Source: Symbiodinium natans (Eukaryota > Sar > Dinophyceae > Suessiales > Symbiodiniaceae). From it: a DNA stretch of 56,870 bases. Location: positions 92,501 to 149,370 of the forward strand of contig CAJNDS010000396.1 of NCBI GenBank assembly GCA_905221605.1, given 5' to 3'. Shown here piece after piece: positions 1 through 9,250 of this stretch. Under the pieces are notes generated by a model. That model was not told where the DNA came from and did not search any database. It saw nothing but the letters and a program-made list of their open reading frames with translations. Within the stretch, counting starts at the first letter, position 1; each line of letters starts with the position of its first letter. A program made the translations under genes and the position numbers.

Positions 1-1337
1 TGTGCGTGGTGTGCGTGTGCGTGTGAGGTGCGCGTGCGCGTTTTCCAGGTTTTTCGTTCGAGCGGTTCACCATCGCGCAACTTATGCGCGTTCGAGCGGT
101 GGCGCCCCGTGCGCGTGACGGCCCGTTGCGCGTGTTGCGCAGTGCCGCGTGCGGGTGCGGGTGCGGGTGCGGTTCCTGCGCGTGCTCGTGCGCTGTGCGC
201 GGTGCGCATGTGCGGTGTGCGGTGTGCGGTGTGCGGGTGCGGGTGTGCGGGTGTGCGATGTGTGCGGTGTGTGCGGGGTGCGGTGTGCGGGGTGACGGTG
301 TGCGGGTGCGGTTGTGCGGTGTGCGGTGTCGGTGTGCGGTGTGCGGTGTGCGGTTGTGCGGTGTGCGGCCTTTGTGCGGGTGCGGTGTGCGGTGTGCGGC
401 GTGCGGTGTGAGCGTGTGCGGTCAGTGACGGATTGTGCGGTGGACGGTGTTGCGGTGTGCGGGTGTGCAGGTCCAGGGGTCGGGTGCGTGTGAGTCGTGC
501 AAGTGGTGAGTGTGCGTGTGGGGTGTGGGGGTGTGGGGTGGTGGGTGTGTGGGTGTTGTGGGTGTGTGGGTGTGTGGGTGTGTGGGTGTGTGTTGTGTTA
601 GTTTACATCTATACTGTACATGGGTGGGTCTGATTGTGTGTGTTGTGTGTGTGTGTTGTAATTTTTTTGGTGTGTGGGGGTGTGGGTGTGTAGGGTGCGT
701 GGGTTGCGTGGGTGAGTGCGTGGCGTGCGTGCGTTAATTATTGGCATCAAGTTTTTGTCTGAGTCTGCGTGGGGCGTGGGTAATTTACTGAGGTTTTTCT
801 AGGGTGGTGATGGGTGGCGTGCAGTGCGTGCGTTCGATCTTTTTGACTCAGCTTCTGATAATTAGCAACATTTAGTCATCGTGGGTTGCGTGTAATTCGC
901 GTGGCGTGTGAGTAGTGCGTGGTCATTGTGAGTGTGAAGTATTTTTCGACCCGTGCTGTGTGAGTGATAGCGTGTTGCGGGTGAGTGTGCGTGTGCCGTG
1001 TGGAGTGGGCGTGTGCGTCGTGAGTGTGAGTGTGAAGTGTGCGTTGTGAGTGTGAGTCGTGAGTGTGCGTGTTATGTGCGCGTGGTATTGTCGTGCTTGT
1101 CTGTCGCGCGTGTGATGGCGTGTGCGGTGAGGTGCTAGTTGGATGCTCAGTTGCTGTGGCGTAGTGCGTGTGCGTTGCGTGTGCGTGGCGGTGTGCGTCA
1201 TGTGCCACGTCTATTACCTCACGTGTTTATCCAGTACTCGTGATATTGGGGTGCGTGTCGCGTGGTGCCGTGTGCGTGTTCGTGTGCGTGTGAGTCGTGC
1301 GTGTGGTGTGGTGTGCGTAGTTGCGTGTGCGTGGCGT
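1..1337. repeat. Degenerate GT/GTGCG-rich simple sequence
   Basis: The plus strand is dominated by interspersed GTGCGG, GTGTGGG and GTGAGTGTG words with few A or C bases, grading into purer repeats further right. Long open frames on both strands here encode only Cys/Val/Arg or His/Thr runs, so they are repeat artefacts and not genes. A less repetitive pocket lies near 730-900. Confidence 0.85.
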
Positions 1338-1443
1338 TGATCCCGTGCGTGGGGTGTGTGTGGGGGTGTGTGTGTGTGTGGGTGTGTGTGTGTGTGTGTG
1401 TGTTGTGTGTGTGTGTGTGTGTGTGTGTGGTGGGTGTGTGTGT

Positions 1444-1503
<60 letters not shown>

Positions 1504-1612
1504 TGTGTGTGTGTGTGGGTGTGTGTGTGTTGTGTGTGTGTGTGTGGTGTGTGTGGTGTGTGTGTGTGTTGTGTGTGTGTGTGTGTGTGTGTGTGTGGTG
1601 TGGTGTGTTTGT

Positions 1613-1646
<34 letters not shown>

Positions 1647-1698
1647 GTGTGTGTGTGCGGTGTGTGTGTGTGTGTTTTGTGTGTGTGTGTGTGTGTGT

Positions 1699-1789
<91 letters not shown>

Positions 1790-1860
1790 GTGTGTGTGTG
1801 TCGTGTGTTTGTGTGTGCATGCGTGCATGTGCGTGTGTGTTTTGCGTGTGTTGTGAAGTG

Positions 1861-1891
<31 letters not shown>

Positions 1892-1964
1892 TGTGTGTGT
1901 GTGTGGGGGTGTGTGGTGTGTGTGTGTGGTGTGTGGGTGTGTGTGTGTGCGGCGCTGCGTGCTG

Positions 1965-1965
<1 letters not shown>
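1338..1965. repeat. (TG)n microsatellite, about 0.6 kb
   Basis: Nearly pure TG dinucleotides on the plus strand, interrupted by single extra G or T bases that shift the phase. The purest stretch is about 1700-1788. Alternating purine-pyrimidine DNA of this length is a classical Z-DNA-forming sequence. The open frames across it (poly Cys-Val, poly His-Thr) are artefacts. Confidence 0.95.
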
Positions 1966-2054
<89 letters not shown>

Positions 2055-2064
2055 GTGCGTGCGT
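1966..2064. repeat. (GTGC)n microsatellite
   Basis: More than 20 consecutive TGCG units directly follow the TG array. The sequence remains alternating purine-pyrimidine, so the Z-prone tract continues. Confidence 0.95.
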
Positions 2065-2069
2065 GTGTG

Positions 2070-2160
2070 CGGGTGTGGGTGTGGGTGTGGGTGTGGGTGT
2101 GGGTGTGGGTGTGGGTGTGGGTGTGGGTGTGGGTGTGGGTGTGGGTGTGGGTGTGGGTGC
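2070..2160. repeat. (GGTGTG)n hexamer array
   Basis: About 15 copies of GTGTGG/GGTGTG in near-perfect register. The change of unit from 2 to 4 to 6 bases across neighbouring blocks suggests stepwise slippage from one GT-rich ancestor. Confidence 0.9.
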
Positions 2161-2202
2161 GGGCGTGCGGGCGGGCGTGCGTGCGTGCTTGCGTGCGTCG
2201 GA

Positions 2203-2248
2203 CGATGTTTGATGATGTTTGATGATGTTTGATGATGTGTGATGATAT
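2203..2248. repeat. GATGATGTTT 10-bp tandem repeat
   Basis: Four copies of a GATGATGTTT unit, the last slightly changed, followed by diffuse TTGATGTG words to about 2420 where the T/G-rich block ends. Confidence 0.8.
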
Positions 2249-2420
2249 GTGTACATGTATACTGATGAGTATCAATGAGCGTTGATGTGTGTGGGGATCT
2301 GTTTTAATTCTTGTGTGTGTGTGTCGGTCGATGCATGTTGCTATGTGTGCGTTTTCCTGTGTGTTGATATATGTATTGACAGGTATTGAATTATGTTGAT
2401 GTGCATTGATGTGCGTGTTG

Positions 2421-3252
2421 ACGCGCCTCTTCCAACTCCCACCCCTCCTTCTCGGCTCATGTTTTGATCTAAACCTTTCTATAATTAGACCCTTTTTGGA
2501 AGCCCAACCAAGCCTCTTGGGCACATTTTCAACCGACACTTATTGGCAATCGAACCTTCTTTTAGCAAAATTCCTATTTGCAACCCCTCCCTTTTCGAGC
2601 CGAGAAGGGGGGATTGGAAAGTTGCAACTTTTGGGTGCTTTTGGGAACACAAGCTCTGACAGAACGTTCATGGGTAGCGAAATGCAAACGGCAGAACTCC
2701 TATCGGGTAGGTTCTGTGTCCAATTGCATCAGTTTTTCTAAGCTTTCAGTATCGTGGCGATGGCGCTTCGCTTCAAGATGTCATGGAGAAGTTGCTTTCA
2801 AGTGGGTCAGGCAGCAAGTTGATTGTATGGAAACTGTGGACCTGCTGCACCCTCTACCCCACATCTGAGAAATGCATGGGCTAAAAACGGCAACTCAGAC
2901 ATGACTTCAACAAACAAATCTGACAAGCCATGCCGTCCAAATGTGCAGTCTCTCGCTCATTTCCTGCAGACATCCGTTTGCAAGCAAGATTGTGAACTCG
3001 TTGCGTGCACCATTCTGGCGCTTGCAGCCCGGAGCTGCGTCTCCCAACGACCTATTGTTGAAGCGGGGGAAGGCGGACTGAAGTTGCAAGGCCACAAGAT
3101 TTGCTACCGCTGTCTTATCTAACTTATCTAACCTCGATAGTTCGTGAGCCGTCTTGGTCGCCACCGTCCCTCCGCCCACACCCTGCCCTTCCAAATCCAT
3201 CACAGCCGTTGCAGCCCCACCAGTCCATGCCCACTTTGCTTGAAGGCTCATG
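2421..3252. other. No recognisable gene
   Basis: Mixed-composition DNA. Short open frames exist on both strands but none shows a known motif, and no tandem or inverted repeat stands out until the palindrome that starts at 3253. Confidence 0.5.
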
Positions 3253-3680
3253 GCGCAGGCTTGAGCCTCTTGAGTGTGCAGAGTGTGCGACTTTACATGG
3301 CCATCCTTCCACGTGGCATTGCCAGCTCTTCGTGGGAAGCCTGACTCGCCAGCATCGCACCACGCCGCCCGCCACGCGCCCCCGTCCCAAGCCCTCAGAC
3401 CCACTGGCCTCGAAGCCCGGCACCGCTCGAGCCCACCGCTTTCTGCAGGCACGCGTGCATGCACATGTGCATGCCAAGCGTGCGCTGCAGAAAGCGGTGG
3501 GCTCGAGCGGTGCCGGGCTTCGAGGCCAGTGGGTCTGAGGGCTGAGGACGGGGGCGCGTGGCGGGCGGCGTGGTGCGATGCTGGCGAGTCAGGCTTCCCA
3601 CGAAGAGCTGGCAATGCCACGTGGAAGGATGGCCATGTAAAGTCGCACACTCTGCACACTCAAGAGGCTCAAGCTTGCGC
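3253..3680. repeat. Near-perfect 428-bp palindrome (foldback)
   Basis: The left arm (3253-3465) is repeated as its reverse complement in the right arm (3466-3680). The centre is GCACATGTGC at 3461-3470, so there is essentially no loop. Examples of matching pairs: GCGCAGGCTTGAGCC at 3253 with GGCTCAAGCTTGCGC ending at 3680, and ACCGCTTTCTGCAG near 3436 with CTGCAGAAAGCGGT near 3485. Only a few mismatches and a small asymmetry near the centre are visible. As a result, plus- and minus-strand translations of this region are nearly the same peptide. No transposase and no clear target duplication are seen. It could be a foldback transposon, a recent inverted duplication, or a library or assembly artefact. 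Confidence 0.9.
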
Positions 3681-4669
3681 ATGGGACTTCAAACCTCCAT
3701 TGATGTAAAAGAATCAATGGGGCGGAGGGACGGTGGCATTGGGCTTGGTCGAGGACCAGCAGGGCTTGCAATGGCTCAGGATCGGTCAAGCAGGATGGAG
3801 GTTTGACGAGGGGACATTCGGCGGTCAAACAAGTCTGGCTGCACCAACGCCGCATGCCTGGGATGAACCGGAGCAGCGACGCAAAGCCACGGTGCTAGTG
3901 GATGGAAACCACCAGCACCAAGGCCCAGCATCACTACGCTTCCGGCAGCAACCCAAGCTGCGGTGTTAGCGCTACCAAGCGCGTCTGACAGCCGGCTATC
4001 CCCGTCCTACTACAGCTTCATCTTTAGTAGAGCTACAACCGCTCTTGGATCTTGTGGCCTTGCCCTTGCACGCTAGATCCGCACCTTAGGGGTCTCACAT
4101 TGCCAAATGTTGCCCATAGCCATAGCCACTCGACTTCGGGCTGGTGGAACCTGCCTGAAGGGGAGTCGCAGGAAGTCACCAAAAACAGTGGAGTGATTGA
4201 TCTGACAAGCGTTTCTCCCCGTTTAGTCCTCGTAGCAAGACTTACCGGGCTGCCACCTTTCAGACTCGGGCCTCAACCCACAATTGTCACAACCAAGATC
4301 AACAGACTCAACAGACTGACAACCATCACACTATGATAACTGCATCGTGGGCCTTTCCTACTTAGAGCATTGGGCAACACTACTTTTTTGGGGCTGGCGA
4401 TCTTCGCCGGCCCGCGGCCCATGTTCATTGCCACTGGCAGCGTGGCAGGCCTCGCTGGGTTTTCTGTGTTGAAGGCTCGCTCTGAGCTGAGATTCTGGTG
4501 GCCCCATGCCATGCTTGCTCACTGCCCCCTCTAGATTGTACTCACTTTTCTTGCTATTCATTACTTGGGCTACCCTGTTTGTATCTGTTTGTCTGTTGCA
4601 GAACATGGCTCTGGAAAACTGCAGATTCTCAGGATCCATGTGTGCCCTGTCGAAAACGCCGAAAGTGTT

Positions 4670-4800
4670 CTGAACCGCTCCGGCCTTTCAAACATCGACA
4701 CGCCTGAACCCCGCAAACCCATTCCAAACCGTTCCGAACCGTTCCAAGCCTGAATCGCGAATCCTGGAAACCGTTCTGACCGTTCTGAACCGGTTCCTGA
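4670..4800. repeat. CCGTTC(C/T)GAAC degenerate short repeats
   Basis: Words such as ACCGTTCCGAACC and CCGTTCTGAACC recur about seven times within 130 bp. Several are themselves short inverted repeats (GTTC...GAAC). No function is evident. Confidence 0.6.
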
Positions 4801-5303
4801 ACATTAGGAAAACGATTCTGGAGACAAGTGAATGTAAATAGTTCCTGAGATAACATGCCTCCAACACAGAAACTCCATGTTAAACAGCCCTCCGGGCTGT
4901 CCAATTCATTACACGTTGGGTTGCTTTCAGATTTCGACTAGTTTCTTCATGTTTTCTTCTGTGCTTAGGTGAAACGCTCTTCAGAGTTTCCCAGATTCCC
5001 CCCGCCGTTGTGTTTCAGTTGTTCATCGGAATTCCATTTGAGGTCCAAGGCTTCCTGAAACGCTCCTCCTGGGCTCCCGACATCAGTAGCTTGCCACAAA
5101 CTGCTGACCTGGAGCTCGATTAGGGCTGGGTCGTCGTGTCGACAGCCAAGCCCTGTATGAAGCTTTCATTCACATAAGCCAAGTGTGTGATGCCGATTCC
5201 GCATCGCTGTGATGGCATGAACTCTACCCCATAACCTTGCGCCGTACTCCCTGGCTGACTATGGCTATGCTCACGGGGTGCGGGAAGCCCCCATGGCTAA
5301 GAA

Positions 5304-5373
5304 AGCGACAGACAGAGACAGAGAGGGATAGAGCGAGAGACAGAGACAGAGAGACAGACAGACAGACAGAGGG
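5304..5373. repeat. (GACA)n/(GAGA)n microsatellite
   Basis: Purine-rich GACAGA and GAGAGA units on the plus strand, with TCTG/TCTC units on the minus strand. Confidence 0.85.
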
Positions 5374-7873
5374 ATAGAAACTCTCTGACGAATTGGAGAT
5401 AATATTGGCTCGGCCCTCGAAAGTCCTCAACCCAAGCTGAGCTCGGGTCTCCAAACCTTAAAGCGTACCCGAAGCCTGCGGAACCCAAGCTGTCCTACCG
5501 CTTGCCTGGTCCATAGCCTGCAGGGACCTGGACCTGCAAAGAGCAACTCGCCCAAGACGGATTCTTGGGGTTCGGGATGGTTTGGGCTTTGCTTCTTGGG
5601 CTTAGGCTGGCGCGGGCCTGCGGAGCTGAAGCTTTCATAGCTGTGGAGTGTCAAGCAATGTCACGTCGCAGCTTTTCCCTTCTTGTTGTATCACGGGAAG
5701 TTCGAGTTGCGCCGTAAGATTGGCAGTTCAAGCTTGCTTGGCTTCACGGGCTCCGCTCGATCCTCAGGGGTCCGAGTCTCTCGATTCTTCACATGCTGCA
5801 ATCTGTTGCAAAGCTGTTGTGAAAACTTGCAGCCTTAAGGCTGGACCCGATCCGAACACATCGCAACTCGAGAGTTCCAGTTCCGCAGCGCTGCAAACGC
5901 CCCACCCCACCGCACAAGTCCTAACAATGACACAGAACCGGCTCGGCCTGCAGCATCTGGCCTTCCTCGGCAGTTGGGCTTTCAATGTTCGGGGCTGCAT
6001 CATGAGGCGGGGCATTACTGCCCACAGAGAGGGCTTCAACCATCTCGCCCCTGGAGGTGCTAGACATGCCTGGACTGTAATTCTGCAAGGTGACGGGAGT
6101 CTGCACCTGAACCATCTGGCCGGCACTGACACCTGGCGTCAGGCCTATACCCAATGGCTTACTGGTAGAGAGAACCAGAGTTAGGACCGTTAGGACTGGG
6201 CACTCCATGGGCTCCAAAAGTGACACCGCGATCGAAGCATTTCTTTCAGTGTAGCGATCCAAACAATTCGCTGGACGTGGAACCCTGCATCCCAAAAACC
6301 CGTCTCGAAACGGAACATCCTTGAATCACACAATTCATACAATCACACGACCACCAGCCGGTCACCAGCCCCGTGAGAAACAAAGGACGGCCTTGCGGCA
6401 CCGTCACTTGCAACTGTCGGCTGCCTGACCGCCCAGTTCGCAACTCTGAGGTCGGGAAAGTGTTGGGGTCAGTGCACGTCTGTAGAGCCGAGAAGCTTTA
6501 GAAGCTTGCATGGACCAAACAGACATCAATAAGTCATCACACCCCAGGATCAGAGTCTTGCCTCATGCTGGTTGCAGACATACTCTAATCCATCCCTGTC
6601 TAAATTTCAGCGCAGGACGTTGCATCATCCACATGCCATGCTTGGTGGTATCCCCGCTGTTTGTGTTTATCGTTCTTGGCGGCTTTGGCTTGCGCAGAAG
6701 GTTGCGTGGTCATGACGTCCCCTGAATGCTTGGGAACTGGTGCCAACTTCCAAAGCCTTCCAAGGCATCTCCCAAACCTCTCAGCCGCTCTTCAAGCATG
6801 ATCTACGAGTTTACCCAAAACCTTGTCCACCGCTCAAGCCTGGCAAGGCAGGGGCCCCGAGAATCCCTTCAAAACATTTCAAAACATCCCTCGAGGGTTT
6901 CGGGGGGACTGCCCGTGGCGAAGTTGTCCAGAACAACAAGTTCTCAACTCGGGGTTCAAGGTGTCGGGCTGGGTTGAGATGTACCTGAGTTCGACCTGTG
7001 GCTCAAATACTACTGCAAAGATCTCTCCGGGATCTTGCTGGCCATGTCCGTGTGGCTCAAGGCGCAAAGCTCAGGAACACCCCTCAAGCCGCCCACTCTG
7101 ACAAGGTCAAAACTTCCAAACTTCCAAACCAAAGCACCTTGCATCTCGAGCATCGGTGTCGCCCGCAGCTCTCGCGGATCGATGGAAGGCCGTGAGGAGC
7201 GGGAGGAAGCACTGCAGACGGCAGGATGCACACGCTTACGAGTGCACTTGAGAATTTGTGTTAGCTTCTCGGAGTACTTTAAGCATGGCCATCCTTCATT
7301 GAAACAAAATGGCCTGCTTGCGGGCGAAGTGTAACCACGGCTGGGGCTTTAGGTCAAAAGGTGTATGGGTATAGGCTTGTGTTGTGCTGCTGTTTCGGGT
7401 ACATGGAGGACATATACAACATGTAAAACAATCTCGTTTTCCGCGTCCCCCCCCCCCCCCCCCCACAAAAAAACAATGACAAAATAAAAAAAAAAAACCC
7501 TCTCCTACCTGATGTGCACACTCTCGAAAGGGGCCAGAGCGTTTTGGTTGCAATTCTGGCATCGTTCAAGGGGAAGGAGGGGCATCCCTCCTTCCCATCC
7601 GCATCCGAGGCACATGCCCCCGAATCTCGGCCCTTGGGCCAACCAACTACAGCGCTGCCAACACGCATGCCCCCATCTGGGGAGGGAGGTCGGATTTCAA
7701 ATCCGCCGACCCCCGTCCGCGTCAGTGAAAACTCACCCCTACGGCAGCCCACCGCCCCCACTGCCTCCACTGCCCCAGGCCCTGCACTTGTAACAGAAAA
7801 CCGCAACTCAGGTGTGTGCTGGAACGTAATCGTGGCTCATAAGTGTTGTGAATATGCCCCTGCGACCAGCCCT

Positions 7874-8096
7874 GAAAACTTGCTTTAACGCGTTCAAACA
7901 CGGATGTTTCCCCTGCGACCAAATAGCTCGCGCCATGGCGCATGGCGCGAGCTATCTGGTCATCATGGCGCAGATGGGGTGCTAGTTGCTTACGACGTCA
8001 CCCTACGAACGCGAAGGGAGGACATGCGACAAACTTCTAGGACCCTCACCAAGCCCTAGTTACGAGCACAAAGGGAAGGGACATACGTGTCCTAAA
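7874..8096. repeat. Duplicated block, copy 1
   Basis: This block, from GAAAACTTG through the ATAGCTCGCGCC palindrome, TTACGACGTCACCCT and GCGAAGGGAGG to the GAGCACAAAGGGA segment, recurs in diverged form in the same order at 8675-8885. The two copies differ by substitutions and small indels. Confidence 0.8.
7923..7955. repeat. Interrupted palindrome ATAGCTCGCGCCATG
   Basis: Two 15-base arms that are exact reverse complements, separated by GCG. It is the counterpart of the perfect palindrome at 8726-8757, and it lies in an equivalent position in the duplicated block. Confidence 0.9.
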
Positions 8097-8509
8097 AGTG
8101 CGGTCCCCAAAACTTGGGTGCTATTTGCCCCTAAAAGCATAATGCTAGTTGAACACGCTCGGTCCCCAAAACTTGGGTGCCATATGCACAAATGGCTCGG
8201 GCCAGCGACCAAATACCTCGCACCTGCAAATTTTACCACATTCTAGAACCCTAGAACCTTTCGCAGAGCAAGCAGAGTTGGGTAAACAACGGTGCAAACG
8301 TTCGGAACAACATAGGATGTTTTTGCGCTTATATAGAACCTTTTCGCAGAGCGAGCAGGGGTTTTACCCAACTCTTCTTGCTCTGCGAAAAGACTTCGCA
8401 GCCCTTACAAAATGTGGTTCAAGTAAATAGAGATGTTTATCCCTTGTGTGCTGGTCTCCATAGAGTGTACAAGCGCAGAAAACATCCCATGTTTTCCCTG
8501 ACGTTTGCG

Positions 8510-8593
8510 CTTTCAGAACAGTGTAGAAGTAAAAACATATCCCTTAGAGGTTTGTTATGTCCCCTGCCTTCGTGCTAGGGCTTGGTGAGGGCC
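8510..8593. repeat. Inverted-repeat arm, left
   Basis: Running from CTTTCAGAACA to GGTGAGGGCC, this segment is the diverged reverse complement of 8834-8924. It includes AGAAGTAAAAACATAT, matched by the ATATGTTTTTACTTCT of the other arm. The two arms flank copy 2 of the direct duplication, so the locus combines direct and inverted duplications. Confidence 0.8.
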
Positions 8594-8674
8594 ATTATGG
8601 GGCCACGATTACGTTACCGGCACGGGCGTTTGGAACCGTTTGAAATGCGGGCGGGCTTTAGGACCACGATTACT

Positions 8675-8885
8675 GAAAACTTGTGTTTTAACATGTTAAT
8701 GCACCCTGGATGTTTCCCCTGTGACCAAATAGCTCGCGCCATGGCGCGAGCTATTTGCTCATCAGGGCGCACAAGAGGGCTTACGACGTCACCCTGAGAG
8801 CGCGAAGGGAGGGGACATACGACAAACTTCGAGGGCCCTCGCCAACCCCTACGAGCACAAAGGGAGGGGACATACGACAAACCTC
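8675..8885. repeat. Duplicated block, copy 2
   Basis: Diverged direct copy of 7874-8096, sharing the word order GAAAACTTG, GGATGTTTCCCCTG, the CGCGCCATGGCGCG palindrome, TTACGACGTCACCCT and GAGCACAAAGGGA. Confidence 0.8.
8726..8757. repeat. Perfect 32-bp palindrome
   Basis: CAAATAGCTCGCGCCA is followed directly by its exact reverse complement, centred on CCATGG. Related, decayed words (CAAATGGCTCGGGCCA near 8195, CAAATAGCTCGGGCCA near 9255) mark both ends of the neighbouring minisatellite. Confidence 0.95.
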
Positions 8886-8924
8886 GAAGGGATATATGTT
8901 TTTACTTCTACAGTGTTCTGAAAG
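8834..8924. repeat. Inverted-repeat arm, right
   Basis: Reverse-complement partner of 8510-8593, running from GGCCCTCGCC to TTCTGAAAG. It also overlaps the end of duplicated block copy 2. Confidence 0.8.
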
Positions 8925-8925
8925 T

Positions 8926-9250
8926 GCGGTCCCCAAAACTTGGGTGTTATTTGAGTACGAGCGGTCCTCAAAACTTGGGTGCTATGAGAATAAGCTCGGT
9001 CCCCAAAGAGCAAGATGCTAGTTGAGCACGCTCGGTCCCCAAAACTTGGGTGCTGTTTGAGTACGCTCGGTCCCCAAAACACAGGATGCTAGTTGAACAC
9101 GTTCGGTCCCCAAAACTTGGGTGCTATGGGAGTAAGCTCGGTCCAAAAAAGCAGAATGCTCGTTGAGCACGCTCGGTCCCCAAACCTTGGGTGCTGTTTG
9201 AGTACGCTCGGTCTCCAAAAAACAGGATGCTAGTTGAACACGCTCGGTCA
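8926..9250. repeat. Dimeric minisatellite, GGTCCCCAAAACTTGGGTGCT family
   Basis: Two related units of about 35 bp alternate. Type A carries GGTCCCCAAAACTTGGGTGCT followed by GTTTGAGTACGCTC or similar. Type B carries GGTCCCCAAA, then ACAGGATGCT, then AGTTGAACACGCTC. Together they give a higher-order unit of about 70 bp repeated four to five times. Type A contains a small hairpin (CCCAA AAC TTGGG). Two further copies lie at 8100-8190 next to duplicated block copy 1. Open frames here are repeat artefacts. Confidence 0.9.

Larger units (their letters stand above)
3681..7873. other. No recognisable gene; minor simple repeats
   Basis: Unremarkable mixed DNA apart from the short repeats listed separately. 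An 18-base C run (7447-7464) and an A-rich stretch follow one another at 7447-7500. Open frames are short, overlap on both strands and carry no known domain. Confidence 0.45.

Noticed and set aside
1214-2539. Long open frames encoding His/Thr, Cys/Val or Pro/Thr repeats
   Set aside because: They are translations of GT, GTGC and GTGTGG microsatellites and stay open in several frames on both strands.
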